From Crocodylus rhombifer (taxonomy: Eukaryota; Chordata; Crocodylia; Crocodylidae): a stretch of 64,000 nucleotides of DNA. The DNA is taken from positions 62,001 to 126,000 of the forward strand of contig JAVSML010024247.1 in NCBI GenBank assembly GCA_038503035.1, read 5' to 3'. Below are positions 12,031-22,622 of the stretch, piece after piece; within the stretch, counting starts at the first letter, position 1; each line of letters begins with the position of its first letter. A program made the translations under genes and the position numbers. The notes beneath the pieces are model-generated. The model searched no databases. It worked only from the letters and a program-made list of their open reading frames with translations, and was not told the DNA's origin.

Positions 12031-13545
12031 GCTAGGGACAGACATTACACAGAAACTGGTTTAAGTGATCAGAAACTGGTTTAAACCTGTAACAGAACAG
12101 ATGTTCAGTGCATATAAACCAGTTTGAAAATGGCTGAAACCTGTTTGAGAAAAACCTGGTTGAATGTAGTATCAGACAGTGGCAAGGCATAGGGGGTGCA
12201 TGGGGGTGTACGTGCACCCCCTGAGAGTGCTGGTACCCCTCTTGTAAGGCCGTGCTCCCTGTTTAGGCGATGGGCAGGCAGGAGCACCTGTGCCGGCCAG
12301 GGAGCAGGGCCACCAGCAAAAGCAGCCGTGCCACTTTTAGAAGTGACCGTGGGACTTCCAGAAGTGGCGTGGCCACTGTTTGGTGAGTGCAATCAGCTGC
12401 TGCCCCCCCCCTACCTCCCTGGTTAGCGTGATTGGGGCACGTGCCCCCCGACTCAAGAGGAGGCACCAGTCACCCATGGTATCAGACTTAACTAATTTGG
12501 GTCAAACCGGTTTATGCAATGTCTGTCCCAGGCCACTTGCTGGTTTAAGATGAACCAGACACCTGGCATGCTGGGCATGCTCTCTAGGTTGGGGGAATTC
12601 TCTGCTTCACAGCAAGGCTGGCCCCTCCCCTCTGCTCCCTGGCCATAGCTCCTCTGGCATAGACTGGCAGATGCAGCAGGGTCTGCTGGCTTCCCTGTGC
12701 CTCCCTTCCCTTCCCCTCTCACCTACTTGCTGCTTCAGCAGGGATCCCTTCCTCCCCGCTCCCACACCACGGACCATAGCCATCATGTGATATGCTAGTT
12801 AGTACTAGTATAAGGCTCTGGCAGAGACTGCAGACGCAGCAGGATCTGCTGTCTTCCCCCTGCCCTATCCCCCGCGCTGCTCAAGCAGGAAATCCCACCC
12901 TCCTTTCTCCTACATCATAGACCCCAGCCCCACAGATCCTAGGCATGCTAGCTAACGTGAGAAGTGTCTGTGTGTTTGTGTGTGTCTCTCCAGTTTCATT
13001 GGGACAGGCAGGCAGACAGAACAGGGCTTTTGGAGCTAATCAATAGATCACCCCAGTAAGCTGTGTAGGCAGAGTTTGAAGTAATGGAGGAGAGGCTATT
13101 GCTTTGCTAATTGGGTGATAAAGACTCTTAGCAGCTCTGGGCTACTTTGATTATCTGTCAGTTTGCTTCAGGCAGTCTGACAAGCAGGGAGGGAAATTGA
13201 AAGGCTCTGTATCATCAACAGATGCATGCACTGCACCCCCTTTCCCCCTAGTCTTAAAGTGCTAGCAGGGAAAAACCTGAGATGGTGCAGGCAGACCTCC
13301 CTAATGAGAAAGTCCTGCTGGGGCCTGGCCATGCCCCCCTCAGCTCAACTCTGTCCAAGGGAAGGGAGGGCTGCTCTAGTGTCCCCTGGCTTCTAGCCTG
13401 AGCCACTGCCGGCATGTGCCTGAATTTTCTCAGTCCAGAGGGATTGTCTGTATGGTTGGAAACTGGTTCAGACCTAGCCTGCATAGACTAACCTGCAAAG
13501 GTTGAATCAATTCAAGCTCACGCTTTTTGAATGTCTATCCCTAGC
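12031..13545. mobile_element. TIR DNA transposon, GGCTAGGGACAGA family, copy 1 (longest)
   Basis: It begins GCTAGGGACAGACATT and ends AATGTCTATCCCTAGC, near-perfect inverted ends. The left 150 bases (AAACTGGTTTAAGTGATCAG, TTCAGTGCATATAAAC, AATGGCTGAAACC) recur in copies at 19971, 37609 and 46825. At about 1.2 kb without its nested insert, this copy has a central region that the shorter copies lack. That region contains a duplicated segment near 12640-12960 (GACTGGCAGATGCAGCAGGGTCTGCTG, later GACTGCAGACGCAGCAGGATCTGCTG, quoted in part). No transposase is recognisable. A second element is inserted at 12177-12478. Confidence 0.8.
12177..12478. mobile_element. hAT-like element nested inside the 12031-13545 transposon
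   Basis: The 302-base insert begins CAGTGGCAAGGCATAG and ends GTCACCCATG. It is flanked by a perfect 8-base duplication, GTATCAGA (12169-12176 and 12479-12486; the identity extends to a ninth base). Sister copies of the host read straight through this site (ATATCAGATTTAACTG at 46825-47565), which confirms the insertion point. The interior is GC-rich (GTGCACCCCC, GTGCCCCCC) with no gene. Confidence 0.88.
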
Positions 13546-13649
13546 TCTAATGAAGATGAGTTAATAAGATTGTTAGTAATGGTTTTATGAGTTTACAGAT
13601 TAGAGGAAAATTAGACAACATCAAGCTTTACTTGACTTTTAAGGTTACG

Positions 13650-13775
13650 TAGAGATATGAGATCAAAATTGCCCATGTTTTTACAGGGGCACATGAACAT
13701 ATCGGGTCTGGCATTGTGAAGGAAATGATGCCACACTTTAAAAGACTTCTTACCTAGCAGCATTTATTCCTATTT
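13650..13775 (+). repeat. Dispersed repeat, copy 2
   Basis: Second copy of the repeat at about 10845-10985. It starts around ATATGAGATCAAAATTGCCC and ends around CCTAGCAGCATTTATTCC. It lies about 100 bases beyond the TIR transposon ending at 13545. Confidence 0.65.
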
Positions 13776-14323
13776 TTGTAATTCAGTCGTGCTGCCTATG
13801 AATACACAAGGGCATGGATAACAAGTAGTTTGAATTTAGAATCACAGCAGTACAAGTATTGCTCAGCAAGGGCTTCCAGAAAAATATACCATTCCAGTCC
13901 ATAAGCAAGAATACATTTTCTCATATAATTTTTTTCTGCAGGATGCTTTGAATGAGCAAAGCAATGCAAGTACACCTGTTCTTACTCTTCTAAATGTAGG
14001 TACAAGGTACTACCTGACAGAATCTGTCATTAACTTTTCACAGGCTTCCTGTGGTGAAAGGGGAGAGGTGTGTGTCTGATAGAGCTTCTTAAAATCTTGA
14101 TAATGTTTACAGTGCAGCTGTCTTCACAAAATGCCCCATAGTCACAGTAAATCTGTAGAAAGATCTAAGATATAACATCCATGGAAATCAAAAGGAAAAT
14201 TGCCAATGAGTATATGAGCAATGAAAGAGGACCTGTATGGACAGAGAAATGTTAGTAGGAGTGAAACAAGGGGTATATAATGGACTTAAACTTCTTGGTT
14301 TTCACATTTTTATTACATTTCAG
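13776..14323 (+). other. RNF144B: RNF144B intron up to the IBR exon
   Basis: Unique-looking intronic DNA ending in the TTATTACATTTCAG acceptor of the 14324 exon. Nothing else is recognised. Confidence 0.55.
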
Positions 14324-14528
14324 AAGTTCATCTGGATCCAAACAGAATGTGGTGCCCTGATGCTGACTGCCAGACTGTGTGCTATGTTGAATTGAATGAT
14401 TTGGGACAAGCAGTGCCGGTAGAATGCCAGGCATGTCACCTGAAGTTCTGTTCATCTTGCAAGGAAGCATGGCACCCAGAAAGCTTGTGCCAAGAAAACC
14501 AAACCATTGTAATGCCAACTGAGCATGG
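14324..14528 (+). CDS. RNF144B: RNF144B coding exon: IBR zinc-binding domain
   Basis: The exon carries the in-between-RING (IBR) domain of an RBR E3 ubiquitin ligase. It opens EVHLDP, then shows the zinc ligands of the IBR fold: [12 protein letters not shown], then [14 protein letters not shown], then a WHPESLC ending. The paired CxxC and CxxxxC cysteines plus the histidine are the expected zinc ligands. The acceptor is TTTCAG at 14318-14323 and the donor is GTAAGA at 14529. Its 205 bases leave two bases (GG) that complete a Gly codon with the next exon. The introns on either side are 9.5 kb and 1.6 kb. In this family the IBR positions RING2 and the E2-ubiquitin conjugate (family knowledge). 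Confidence 0.97.
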
Positions 14529-16133
14529 GTAAGAACAGAGTTCAACATAGGTTTGCAATTGTTCAGCTTTACTAGTGGTACAAAATGAGTGTTGGATGCT
14601 TCATTTGCCTTATGAATCCACATCCTCTACTTTTATGAAACATCTTTCTAGTACAGCACAGATCTGCAAGTGTTTATCAATCTAATTCAGATGCTGCTGT
14701 AATTACTGCATTAAGGAGTAATGTTCTATGTGGGGGCTTTTTTAGGGTTTTGACCTCCGTTGGTCCTCAAGGAAGATTGGGTTATCCAGCATTGTGAACA
14801 TCCATGTGTCATTAAGGCCTTGTTTACTCTGTAGAGTTCATTGCTATAACAGTAAAAAAACAAAACAAAACAAAACACTGGTATACTGATATAACAGCAT
14901 CCATACCACTGGTAATGTTGAGTCTAGTAGAAAAATTGCCGTTGTTGAATAATATTTAATAATAATATAAAAGCACTTGTAGGTCAGGCCTAAATTTTGT
15001 ATTAAGTGGATGTAAAATGTTTTCATCTGTGTGATTTTAAACAAGTCTGATACAGTAATCTTTTGTACACATGCACAGGAGTTGTTTTTTGCAACACTCT
15101 GCTCATTGTACTGGAAATGGCTGTGTAGTGCTTTAGTAACTGACATACCTTAAGTGTTCCTGCTTTTACATTATGTAAGGTCTGTAGCTAATTTGTGCTT
15201 TCAGAAATGACTACGTTCTCAGTGGCATGTACGGTATAATCTGTAAACTGTCTGTTGTGCTCAAAAGATTGCTACAATTTTTGCAAGAACTAAAAGAGTT
15301 AAAACTAAACAGTTTGATAGGCCTGGAGACTTTATCAAACTCAAGGCAAGCTGTGAAGTGGTTGTTGTTGTTTTTTTTAATCTCCAAGTTTGTTCTTCAA
15401 CAGCAAGGGCAGTACATTGAAATACATAGTCCAGTCGTTTTAATAAATTACATAAGCTTTTTTCCATAATGTAGAAGACCAGTTCTTTTAATGCTGTGGT
15501 TTGATGACAGAGCAATTACAACAGCCTACTACATCTTCAGAGGCATGAATTTGAGCCCTGCTCTAGACTTGTTACAAAAGCTGTTCCCAGTTGATGCAGC
15601 TGTAAATGGGTACCTGGCTATGCAGACTGGGCAAAGGCAGTTGGACATGATTCTGGCAGCATCTCTTCCTTGAGTGCCATTAACTATAGACAGAATCTGT
15701 GTGCCTTAACCTTGGTACCCAGCTATCCAGCCATCCAGCTCAGGCAGCCCTTTGAATTTTGGCTTTTGATCCTTTTAATGCTGAATATGAGCCATGCAAT
15801 ATGAGTGTGTCTTCTGGGTGCCTATTTTATGTAGTATGAAAGGTTAATGGAACTGAAAGTTTAATTTGTCACTCTGCTTTTTTCTACTCAAGTCATATAT
15901 GTTTTAATGTATTCTAGTATGCGTACTGGACTTTACACTTCCAGTGCATTAAGACTAAGACTGTAGGCAATCAGGAAACTCAGCACAGGGCATATCAAGC
16001 CACAGAGCTGGGTGTGAATTAGAGATCATGACCGTGTAATGATGTACCTACTGCTTGAAGTTGTTGTACCTTTGAGACTCCCAGCCACAATTCTTTTGAT
16101 TTCCTCTTTTTAAATATTTCTTTACTCTTCTAG
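14529..16133 (+). other. RNF144B: RNF144B intron between the IBR and RING2 exons
   Basis: A 1605-base intron with GTAAGA donor and TCTAG acceptor. Open frames at 15227-15469 and 15491-15673 resemble nothing I know. The latter (LSPALDLLQKLFPVDAAVNG) reads protein-like but has neither a domain nor clear splice sites, so I leave it uncalled. Confidence 0.55.
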
Positions 16134-16278
16134 AGCGCTTATCAGAACTGACACAGAGGCTTCAATTAAACAGTGTCCAGTGTGCCGGATCTATATTGAA
16201 CGAAATGAAGGCTGTGCTCAAATGATGTGTAAGAACTGCAAGCATACATTTTGCTGGTACTGTCTACAGAACTTGGAC
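16134..16278 (+). CDS. RNF144B: RNF144B coding exon: catalytic RING2 domain
   Basis: This exon encodes the catalytic RING2 (Rcat) domain. The sequence [17 protein letters not shown] is followed by [16 protein letters not shown], giving the full RING2 cysteine set. The Cys of NEGCAQMMC is, by family knowledge, the active-site cysteine that accepts ubiquitin as a thioester before passing it to substrate; here it is residue 116 of the part visible in this window. Known RNF144B roles include p53-linked control of apoptosis and turnover of p21 and p63 (literature). The acceptor is TCTAG at 16133 and the donor is GTAAGT at 16279. An alternative AG two bases downstream would break the frame. Confidence 0.97.
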
Positions 16279-16806
16279 GTAAGTTCCATGTGCTAGACAC
16301 TCTTCAGGAAAGGGTTTTGGGGGATTCAGGGGCCAAGTCCCTCATGCCTGTTAAAACCAGAATCATTTATGCCATTGTTGTGTCCTTTATATGAAGGATA
16401 GAGGGGATGTGGTTGGGTTTGGGGTTTTTTTTTTTTTTTTTACTTGAAGATATGTCTTAGATACTAAGTGGGTCTTGGAGGGGCCAAAATATATTTTGGT
16501 TTTGGTGGGTAAGGAAGACTAGAAGCTTTTTCTATATCTTATCATCTTGTTGGGAGCTCCTTAATTTTACAAGGTTTTGTTTCAGGCTACCTCGCACTCT
16601 TTTAATGCCTAGGTCAAATTACTGTATTTACTCACATATCACACATGAATTTTCCAAAAAGCGGGGATGCTGATTTTTCTTCCTGGAATAGAAAAATTCT
16701 GCTTTGATTTCTGCTTCAGCTTTGATTCTAGCTCACAGCACCGATGACATTTTATATCCAGGCAGCTGAGGGAATCAGTTGACTTAGTGGCACTGCATTC
16801 CTCAAC

Positions 16807-16896
16807 AGGGGAAGTTTAGGTTGGTTATTAGGAAAAGTTTTCTCACTAGGAAGGTGATGAAGCACTGGGAATGGATTACCTAGAGACCTAAGGACC
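16807..16896 (+). mobile_element. CR1 LINE 3' UTR fragment
   Basis: AAGTTTAGGTTGGTTATTAGG, AAAAGTTTTCTCACTAGGAAGG and AAGCACTGGGAATGGATTACC (each quoted in part) are the standard CR1 order upstream of the tail. The element is cut off abruptly at about 16896, where the GC-rich block begins. Confidence 0.8.
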
Positions 16897-16897
16897 A

Positions 16898-17700
16898 ACT
16901 TTTATTTTTGCTGGGGGGGTGGGCTAAGATGATGGACATGTGCTCCCCATCCCCATCCCCCACAGTGTGTGCAGAAGGGCGGGGGGGGGGCAGGAAGGGG
17001 CACAGGCAATGCAGCTGGGGAGTGGGAGGCCGTGCCTCTGCAAGATTTCTGTGCCTACAGTGGGTCTCATGGCTGCAGTGGGCCAGATCAGCTCTGTAGG
17101 CCAGTTGGCAGGACCTGGCACAGGAAGGAGAACCATGCTGCTATGGCTGCCAAGGTGAGATGCTCCCTGCCCATCCTGCAACAGCAAGGGCACAACTGCA
17201 CCACTGCTGCTGACATACCTCAGACTGGCCACTGCAAGAGCAGTGTTGCTACCTGTGCAGGGTCCTGTCCACTGGGATGTGGAGGCAGCTCCTGCCCAAA
17301 GCTGGTCTGGCCCAGCTGCAGCCCCACATGGCCAGCTGTGGGTGCAGAAATCTCAGGGGGCCTGTGCTCTCTCTGCCACGTTGCCTTGGCCCCTCTGTCA
17401 TGTTGCCTATCTCTCCACCCCACCTCTCCCCCAGTGCATCTCTTGAGCCCCCTGTGCCTCTATAAACATACCTGGAGGAAGCTGCTCTCCACCGCTGCTT
17501 GGCTGCCATGTGCATGTGCGTGTGCACACGCATGTGGTGCCCCTTGCCTCCAATCACCCTCTCCGCTCCCCCCAGCTAAAGCAGCTCCTTGTAGGCTGGA
17601 ACTCTGCCAACCTGTGAGGGGAAACCCGCAGTTTCCCACATTTTTTCTCAGTTAAAAGAGAAAATCCACATTTTTCCACAGTGAATGGAAAACCTGGATC
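16898..17700. repeat. GC-rich repeat-like block, family unknown
   Basis: The block interrupts a CR1 tail and is much richer in GC than the flanks. It ends in GTTTCCCACATTTTTTCTCAG and TGGAAAACCTGGATCCC, sequence that looks like a transposon terminus. Open frames of up to 228 codons on both strands have no recognisable domain and low-complexity Cys/Pro/Ser composition, so I do not call a gene. Confidence 0.4.
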
Positions 17701-18176
17701 CCTACCTTCAGTCATCATTCCTAAGAGAGATTATATAATTTTCCTCAGGTTTGTCACTTATGGAGACCAGTCTTCAGCAGTAGCTAGTATTTCAACTTCT
17801 GGTTAAGGAGAAAAGAGAGGAGAAGTGAGCTGAAGATTATTCTCCATCCCTGTTTTGTGCAGTCATAACCATAGAAAAAACTTTTTATTTTTCATTCCAG
17901 TTTTGCCAGAACAAGGTGCATGTCTTATGTGTGCGTGTGTGAAAGGCCAGGGCATGCATGAAAATATGGTATCTCCATATTCCTCAACTCTTTCTTGGAC
18001 AATGATATATTAATGTTGATTCCCTGGGATTCTTTAATGGTTAAAGAGTACATTTTAAAAAGTCTGAGGTTACTATTTAAGTGGTCCCACACTCCCTTAT
18101 CTTCTGATAAGTTTCTTGATCCATTTCTTTACCTTCACGTGTTTTTTGTTTCACTCATCCAAACCTATCGTTTATA

Positions 18177-18350
18177 CTAGTGGTACTCAGCCTCTGACTG
18201 ATGGGCCAGACCTCATGCATGAGGCCATGTCATCCAGCCCAGGGGCCCCCCATAGGTCCAGAAATTTGGTGGTGGGGGAAGGGTGGCAGCATTACCTGCC
18301 ACTCCCTTGCTGCCAAAGAGAGAAGTGGAATATATCAAAGCCCCTTTGTC
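18177..18350. mobile_element. hAT (Charlie-like) fragment
   Basis: It begins CTAGTGGTACTCAGCCTCTG, a degenerate form of the CAGTGGTTCTCAACC hAT end, and continues with GGGCCAGACCTCATGCATGAG. The right end is not identifiable. Confidence 0.4.
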
Positions 18351-19780
18351 CATGATAACTTCTTCTGGGGAAAATGGATACTGTCTTAGTGTAGTGAGAT
18401 GGACTTGTGGCTGAGATTCCAGCCATGCATTTCTAAGATAATCTCTGTTGGTGTCCTAGCTAAAGATAAATGGGAGAAGAGCTAAAGAGAGAAAAGTGGT
18501 TGATGTCTTCTCCCTGCTTCCAATACCAACTTATCCAAAACCTTTGCTTGGTTCTAGGTAAAGAATACAATTCAAAATACAGTCGGTGTTGAGTTCATTT
18601 TAAGTCTCTCCTTCATAGACAGTTTTTTGTGCTGTTTGCTGAGGTTAATAAGCTTAATGGTGGAAGAAAATATTTTCCATGTTTAGAATTTTATTATGTA
18701 TATAAACTGCTCAAGGGCGTGCAAGTATGGGGAGTCTGAACTCAGTTGGTGTGTTACCATAAAAATGGCCCAAATTTGCAACTTGCCAACCACCTCCTAC
18801 ACAAGATCAAATAAACTCAACTCCCTTTGGTTTGAGGATTCCTTGTAGGAGTAAGTCCAAAAGAAGCAATGCATTGGTGTACAGTGATGCATCAGTTTGG
18901 CATAGTCACTAGTAATGCTTGTGGGAGGTGAGAAAAAAAGAACTTCTTGTACCAGTACTTGAGATAAAATGATGGATTTTGTTTTTGCTACGTGGCTTGT
19001 AAATTATGAAACCTCCTCTTCTCGAGCCTTCCCTTTTTCAACACATTAAGTAGGGTTTGCTCAACTTTCTGTTCAGGCCATTTATTTATGTAAGCATGCT
19101 GTTTTTTCAAGCCTGTTTCATAGGCTGTCTCTGGGTACATACAGTACGCAATGATCACTTAATGCTCTGCTGAATTGGAAGGATGTCAAATTTCCATATC
19201 ATCTGTAGAAATGCCCTTATCTGGATTTAATCAGCTCAAGAGAAACCTATTAAATTATTTCTCAACAAAGTGTAGCAATTAAATGGTTACAATAAAGCAT
19301 TTGTAAAACATACAAGGTTATAAGTGCTCTTGGTTTTAGAATGCTGGTATAGCAACCAGGTTGCTATACAGGTTGAGAAATAAAAGGAAATGCAAGGCTT
19401 TGACAGTAGGGGACCTGTCTGGCAGAAGACTGAACACTATCGGTTTTATTATGATAAAATAGTTTAATAGACATTACGAAAGAAGAAAATGGAAGTGGGG
19501 AGTTCCCATTTTGATGAGCACCCCATTAAGCATCTGAATGAACTGACTAGAAAATAGAGCAATATTAGAACTGAAGATTAACCTTCCCCGCCCTCCCCCG
19601 AAAAGATCAGAAGTAACTTAAAAAGTGTGTCTGATATTTTTCCAGGCAGGCAGGTGAGCTTGCTTGCCAGAAGCAGTTAATATTACAGTGCTCATGGAAA
19701 AGTGGTATTTCTAGTTCTGTCCTGGGCATCTTCCCATATTATTATGATCAGCTCAGTACAAGCTTTCCTTTGTCTTTCAG

Positions 19781-19870
19781 AATGATATCTTCCTAAGACA
19801 TTATGACAAAGGCCCCTGCAGAAATAAACTGGGCCACTCCCGAGCCTCTGTTATGTGGAACAGAACACAG
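19781..19870 (+). CDS. RNF144B: RNF144B coding exon: post-RING2 conserved segment
   Basis: This 90-base, phase-0 exon encodes [20 protein letters not shown], then [10 protein letters not shown]. It is the highly conserved stretch between RING2 and the membrane anchor that RNF144A and RNF144B share. The acceptor is TTTCAG at 19775-19780 and the donor is GTAGGC at 19871. It starts exactly at a codon boundary, consistent with the preceding exons (61+205+145 bases = 137 codons). The next intron is only 711 bases and is mostly one transposon copy. Confidence 0.97.
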
Positions 19871-19970
19871 GTAGGCTGACACAGAACTGAAACAGAGCAG
19901 TGTCACAAATATCTGGGGAAGGGAGATTTCATCCTTTGGTTAATGAACCAAATCATTAATCAGGACTTCA

Positions 19971-20493
19971 GGGCTAGGGACAGAAATGATACATAAACTG
20001 GTACAAGTGATCAGAAACTAGTTCAAGTCTGTAACACAACAGAAGTTCAGTGCACATAAACTGCTTTCAAAATGGCTGAAACGGGTTTAAGACAAACCGG
20101 GATGGATATAGTATCAACCTAACTGATTTTAGGTTAAATCAGTTTATTGAACTTCTGTTGTAGGTTCCTCCGTATTTGAGTTAACTCACAGTCCCCCAGC
20201 ATCCCAGGATGGTTTTTCACCTCCCTCGCAACCCTCCCCCACCCACCTCTTCCTCACCTTGCAGGGTGGGTGGGCTAGCCTTGGCCCAAGCTGTTTGCTC
20301 CAGTCAAGTAGGGAGGTGTGCTCTAGTGCCCCCCGGCTTCTGGCTTGGGCCACTGCAGGCATGTGGCTGTATTTCTGGAATTAAAATTGAGGATCTGCTC
20401 ACTTGCTCGTTGGTTTAATCCACACATCTTAGACTAACCAGTGAGGATGTAGTCAGTTCAGCCACATACTTTTTGACTGTTTGTACTTAGACC
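19971..20493. mobile_element. TIR transposon, GGCTAGGGACAGA family, copy 2
   Basis: The 523-base copy starts GGGCTAGGGACAGAAATG and ends TTTGACTGTTTGTACTTAGACC, matching copy 3 at 46825-47565 at both ends. It occupies about three quarters of the 711-base last RNF144B intron, starting 100 bases after the donor and ending 88 bases before the final acceptor. It is on the + strand in the same relative orientation as copies 1, 3 and 4. Confidence 0.85.
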
Positions 20494-20581
20494 AGCTGCA
20501 TTTGTTTGGCTTGTGATTTGCACATAAAATTCACTTTATTTCTTGTTTTGTTAAATATCATAATTTTCTTTTGTTTTTCAG

Positions 20582-20722
20582 GTTGTGGGCATCCTGGTGG
20601 GTCTGGGCATCATAGCATTGGTGACATCTCCTTTGCTGCTTGTAGCATCTCCATGTATTATCTGCTGCATCTGCAAATCATGCCGAGGCAAAAAGAAAAA
20701 GCACAACCCACCCACAACCTAA
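20582..20722 (+). CDS. RNF144B: RNF144B terminal coding exon: transmembrane anchor and basic tail
   Basis: The last exon has 46 codons and a TAA stop at 20720-20722. It begins [20 protein letters not shown], a single hydrophobic helix of about 25 residues. A cysteine-rich juxtamembrane part follows ([10 protein letters not shown]), then a basic tail ending [11 protein letters not shown]. The hydrophobic segment anchors RNF144 proteins in membranes and is reported to matter for self-association (family knowledge). The acceptor is TTTTCAG at 20581. A 132-codon open frame over the same bases in another frame is only a shadow. The whole 213-residue reading is free of stops and frameshifts, so the gene looks functional. 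Confidence 0.97.
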   Translation, partial: VVGILVGLGIIALVTSPLLLVASPCIICCICKSCRGKKKKHNPPTT

Positions 20723-21143
20723 AACTCGGTGTGCGTCTTTGCATCTGGCTATATAGTATCTGTGTGAGAGAGAAAGCACAAAGGTTGCATTTTGGTGCCA
20801 TCCCTACCAAATACTTTTCCCTCTTCTTGCCAACTTTTGGGATAAGTGCCTCTACTTTACAGGCCACTATATCATTTGCAAGTCACAGTGCAGGAAAAGA
20901 CTAGGAATCTGTGGTGTGTATATATGGTTATGTCAAAAAGATGGTCAGGTAGTTTAGGCTCCATATATGTTCCACCTTTGAACATGATAGACGCGCTAAG
21001 AATGAGAGAACTTCCTACAGTCAGAATGTGTGTTGTTCCTGCAGTATTGTTCTTCTGCCTTAGCAGAACCACTCATTCAACCGAGGGAGTATGTGTAAAC
21101 ATATAAGACTTCCTCTTAAAACTCTGCTAATACATCAAGATTT

Positions 21144-21146
<3 letters not shown>

Positions 21147-21177
<31 letters not shown>
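21147..21177 (+). repeat. Poly(T) run of 31 in the 3' UTR
   Basis: An uninterrupted T homopolymer followed directly by AAAAAG. In a + strand transcript this would be a long U tract next to an A tract. The length is polymorphism- and assembly-sensitive. Confidence 0.9.
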
Positions 21178-21185
<8 letters not shown>

Positions 21186-22065
21186 ATTAATTACTGTTAC
21201 CTGTTGGTCTGTTCTTACCATTTTGTTAAACAAAATGTATTTGCTAGTTTCCATGTATCCAGATGCAATGAAGTTTCTTTCTTCTGTATCTGAAAATGTC
21301 TGTTGGGAGGGATGCTTGAAAAATTATGAAGTGAATAAGTTACCAAGAATGCAATTCAGGTAACTCATATTTTGTAACTAAACTATTGAATTATATGGAT
21401 TATTTCCATATAATTTGCATACACACACATACAGAATTGTTTATGCTGGTAATGTTTTAGGAGTATTATACCCTTATTGATGGTTGATATTTGTGTTATA
21501 AATCATGTTAAAAGATACTGTTTGGTGTATTATTTAACTGTGAAACTAATATGCACATCTCACAGTTGGTACTATATATAACCAGACTTGAAAACTTCTA
21601 TAAAGTGTCATCTAAATTGGATATCTATTACTACAATAAGGTTCTAAAAATGTCCCAAATTTGCTGCTTTTCAAGTTGATGGGGCTTTCACTGGACTGGA
21701 AAAGTAGCAAATTCTTTCTTAAAAAATAATATTGGTTCAAGTCAAATGTGGCATGGTTTTCTTGAAATATTAGGTTTATCTGCACTTCTGCTGCATTGGG
21801 CTGATCTACTATTGGCTGCCTGTTGTGAATAATGAGGATGTTATGAACTTGTGTAAATCTAATACATTATGAAAAGCCACGATCTATCTCCAAGAGAGCA
21901 TAAAGTACACCATGGAGAATGTGTGTGTGGATGTATATTGTGCAGGTGCGTGAATACATACATATATTTGAAAAAATGGAACACATGCACACAAAGTACA
22001 CAGTACATTTTGTATGTACTCAGACAGTATGTAATATATGTACATCATAATGTTGCAGCAGCTCA

Positions 22066-22071
22066 AATAAA
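22066..22071 (+). promoter_or_regulatory. Poly(A) signal candidate AATAAA (proximal)
   Basis: A canonical hexamer 1.34 kb after the RNF144B stop, within CTCAAATAAAGTAG. The downstream sequence is only moderately T-rich, so it may be a weaker or alternative site. Confidence 0.45.
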
Positions 22072-22616
22072 GTAGTAACAAGAATCTTGGAAAAATTATT
22101 ACTTGGTTAGATATGTGGCTAAGCCAAGTAACCCTTAAGGAATTGTTACAAATAATTCTTAAAAAATCCTATGTAAATATTAACTCTGTTCATTTGGTCA
22201 TCTTCACTTCTGTCCCCCACATAGGTAAATAGCACTACTAATGATTTATTTTTGGTTATTTTGTATCTAAAAGGCTGTCATTTAATGCTCTCTTAATTTG
22301 GTGCCTCACTACAGTGTTTCAAATCCTGATCTCAGCTACCCCAATGCATAATTCAGAGTAACTCCACTGAAACTAGTGGGTTTACTTCGCGTGGGACTAC
22401 CAAGATTGGATCTGGATTCCCTAGCAATTATAATATCATTGGCTGGTGTTCATACCAGCATTGGCCAGCGTTTGCTTTTGTGCCTGGTTTCTGTTTGTGC
22501 ATTTTCATAACATGTGGGAATTGGTATGATTTTGCACTACAATCAGTAGTGATTCCAAGTCCTTTTGCTAAGGACTGTTGAAGATAGATATGTGGTGAAC
22601 GTGATGCAAAGTCAGA

Positions 22617-22622
22617 AATAAA
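22617..22622 (+). promoter_or_regulatory. Poly(A) signal candidate AATAAA (middle)
   Basis: A canonical hexamer in CAGAAATAAACAC, followed about 40 bases later by TTATATGTGAGG, which resembles a GU-rich downstream element. It is a plausible cleavage signal about 1.9 kb after the stop. Confidence 0.4.

Larger units (their letters stand above)
16279..19780 (+). other. RNF144B: RNF144B intron between RING2 and the next exon
   Basis: A 3502-base intron holding a CR1 fragment (16807-16896), a GC-rich repeat-like block (16898-17700) and a hAT end (about 18178). The rest is unique-looking. A T-run of about 18 lies at 16424-16441. Confidence 0.55.

Noticed and set aside
15491..15673. Possible alternative exon encoding LSPALDLLQKLFPVDAAVNG
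   Set aside because: The reading looks protein-like, but there is no acceptable acceptor and donor pair in phase with the flanking RNF144B exons and no known isoform to match.
16969..17655. 228-codon + strand open frame, the longest in the window
   Set aside because: It is in a GC-rich block that interrupts a CR1 tail within an RNF144B intron. Composition is low-complexity Cys/Ser/Pro, frames on both strands are equally open, and no domain is recognised.
20506..20904. 132-codon open frame over the last RNF144B exon
   Set aside because: It is a different frame from the clearly conserved RNF144B reading and starts in the intron, so it is a shadow.
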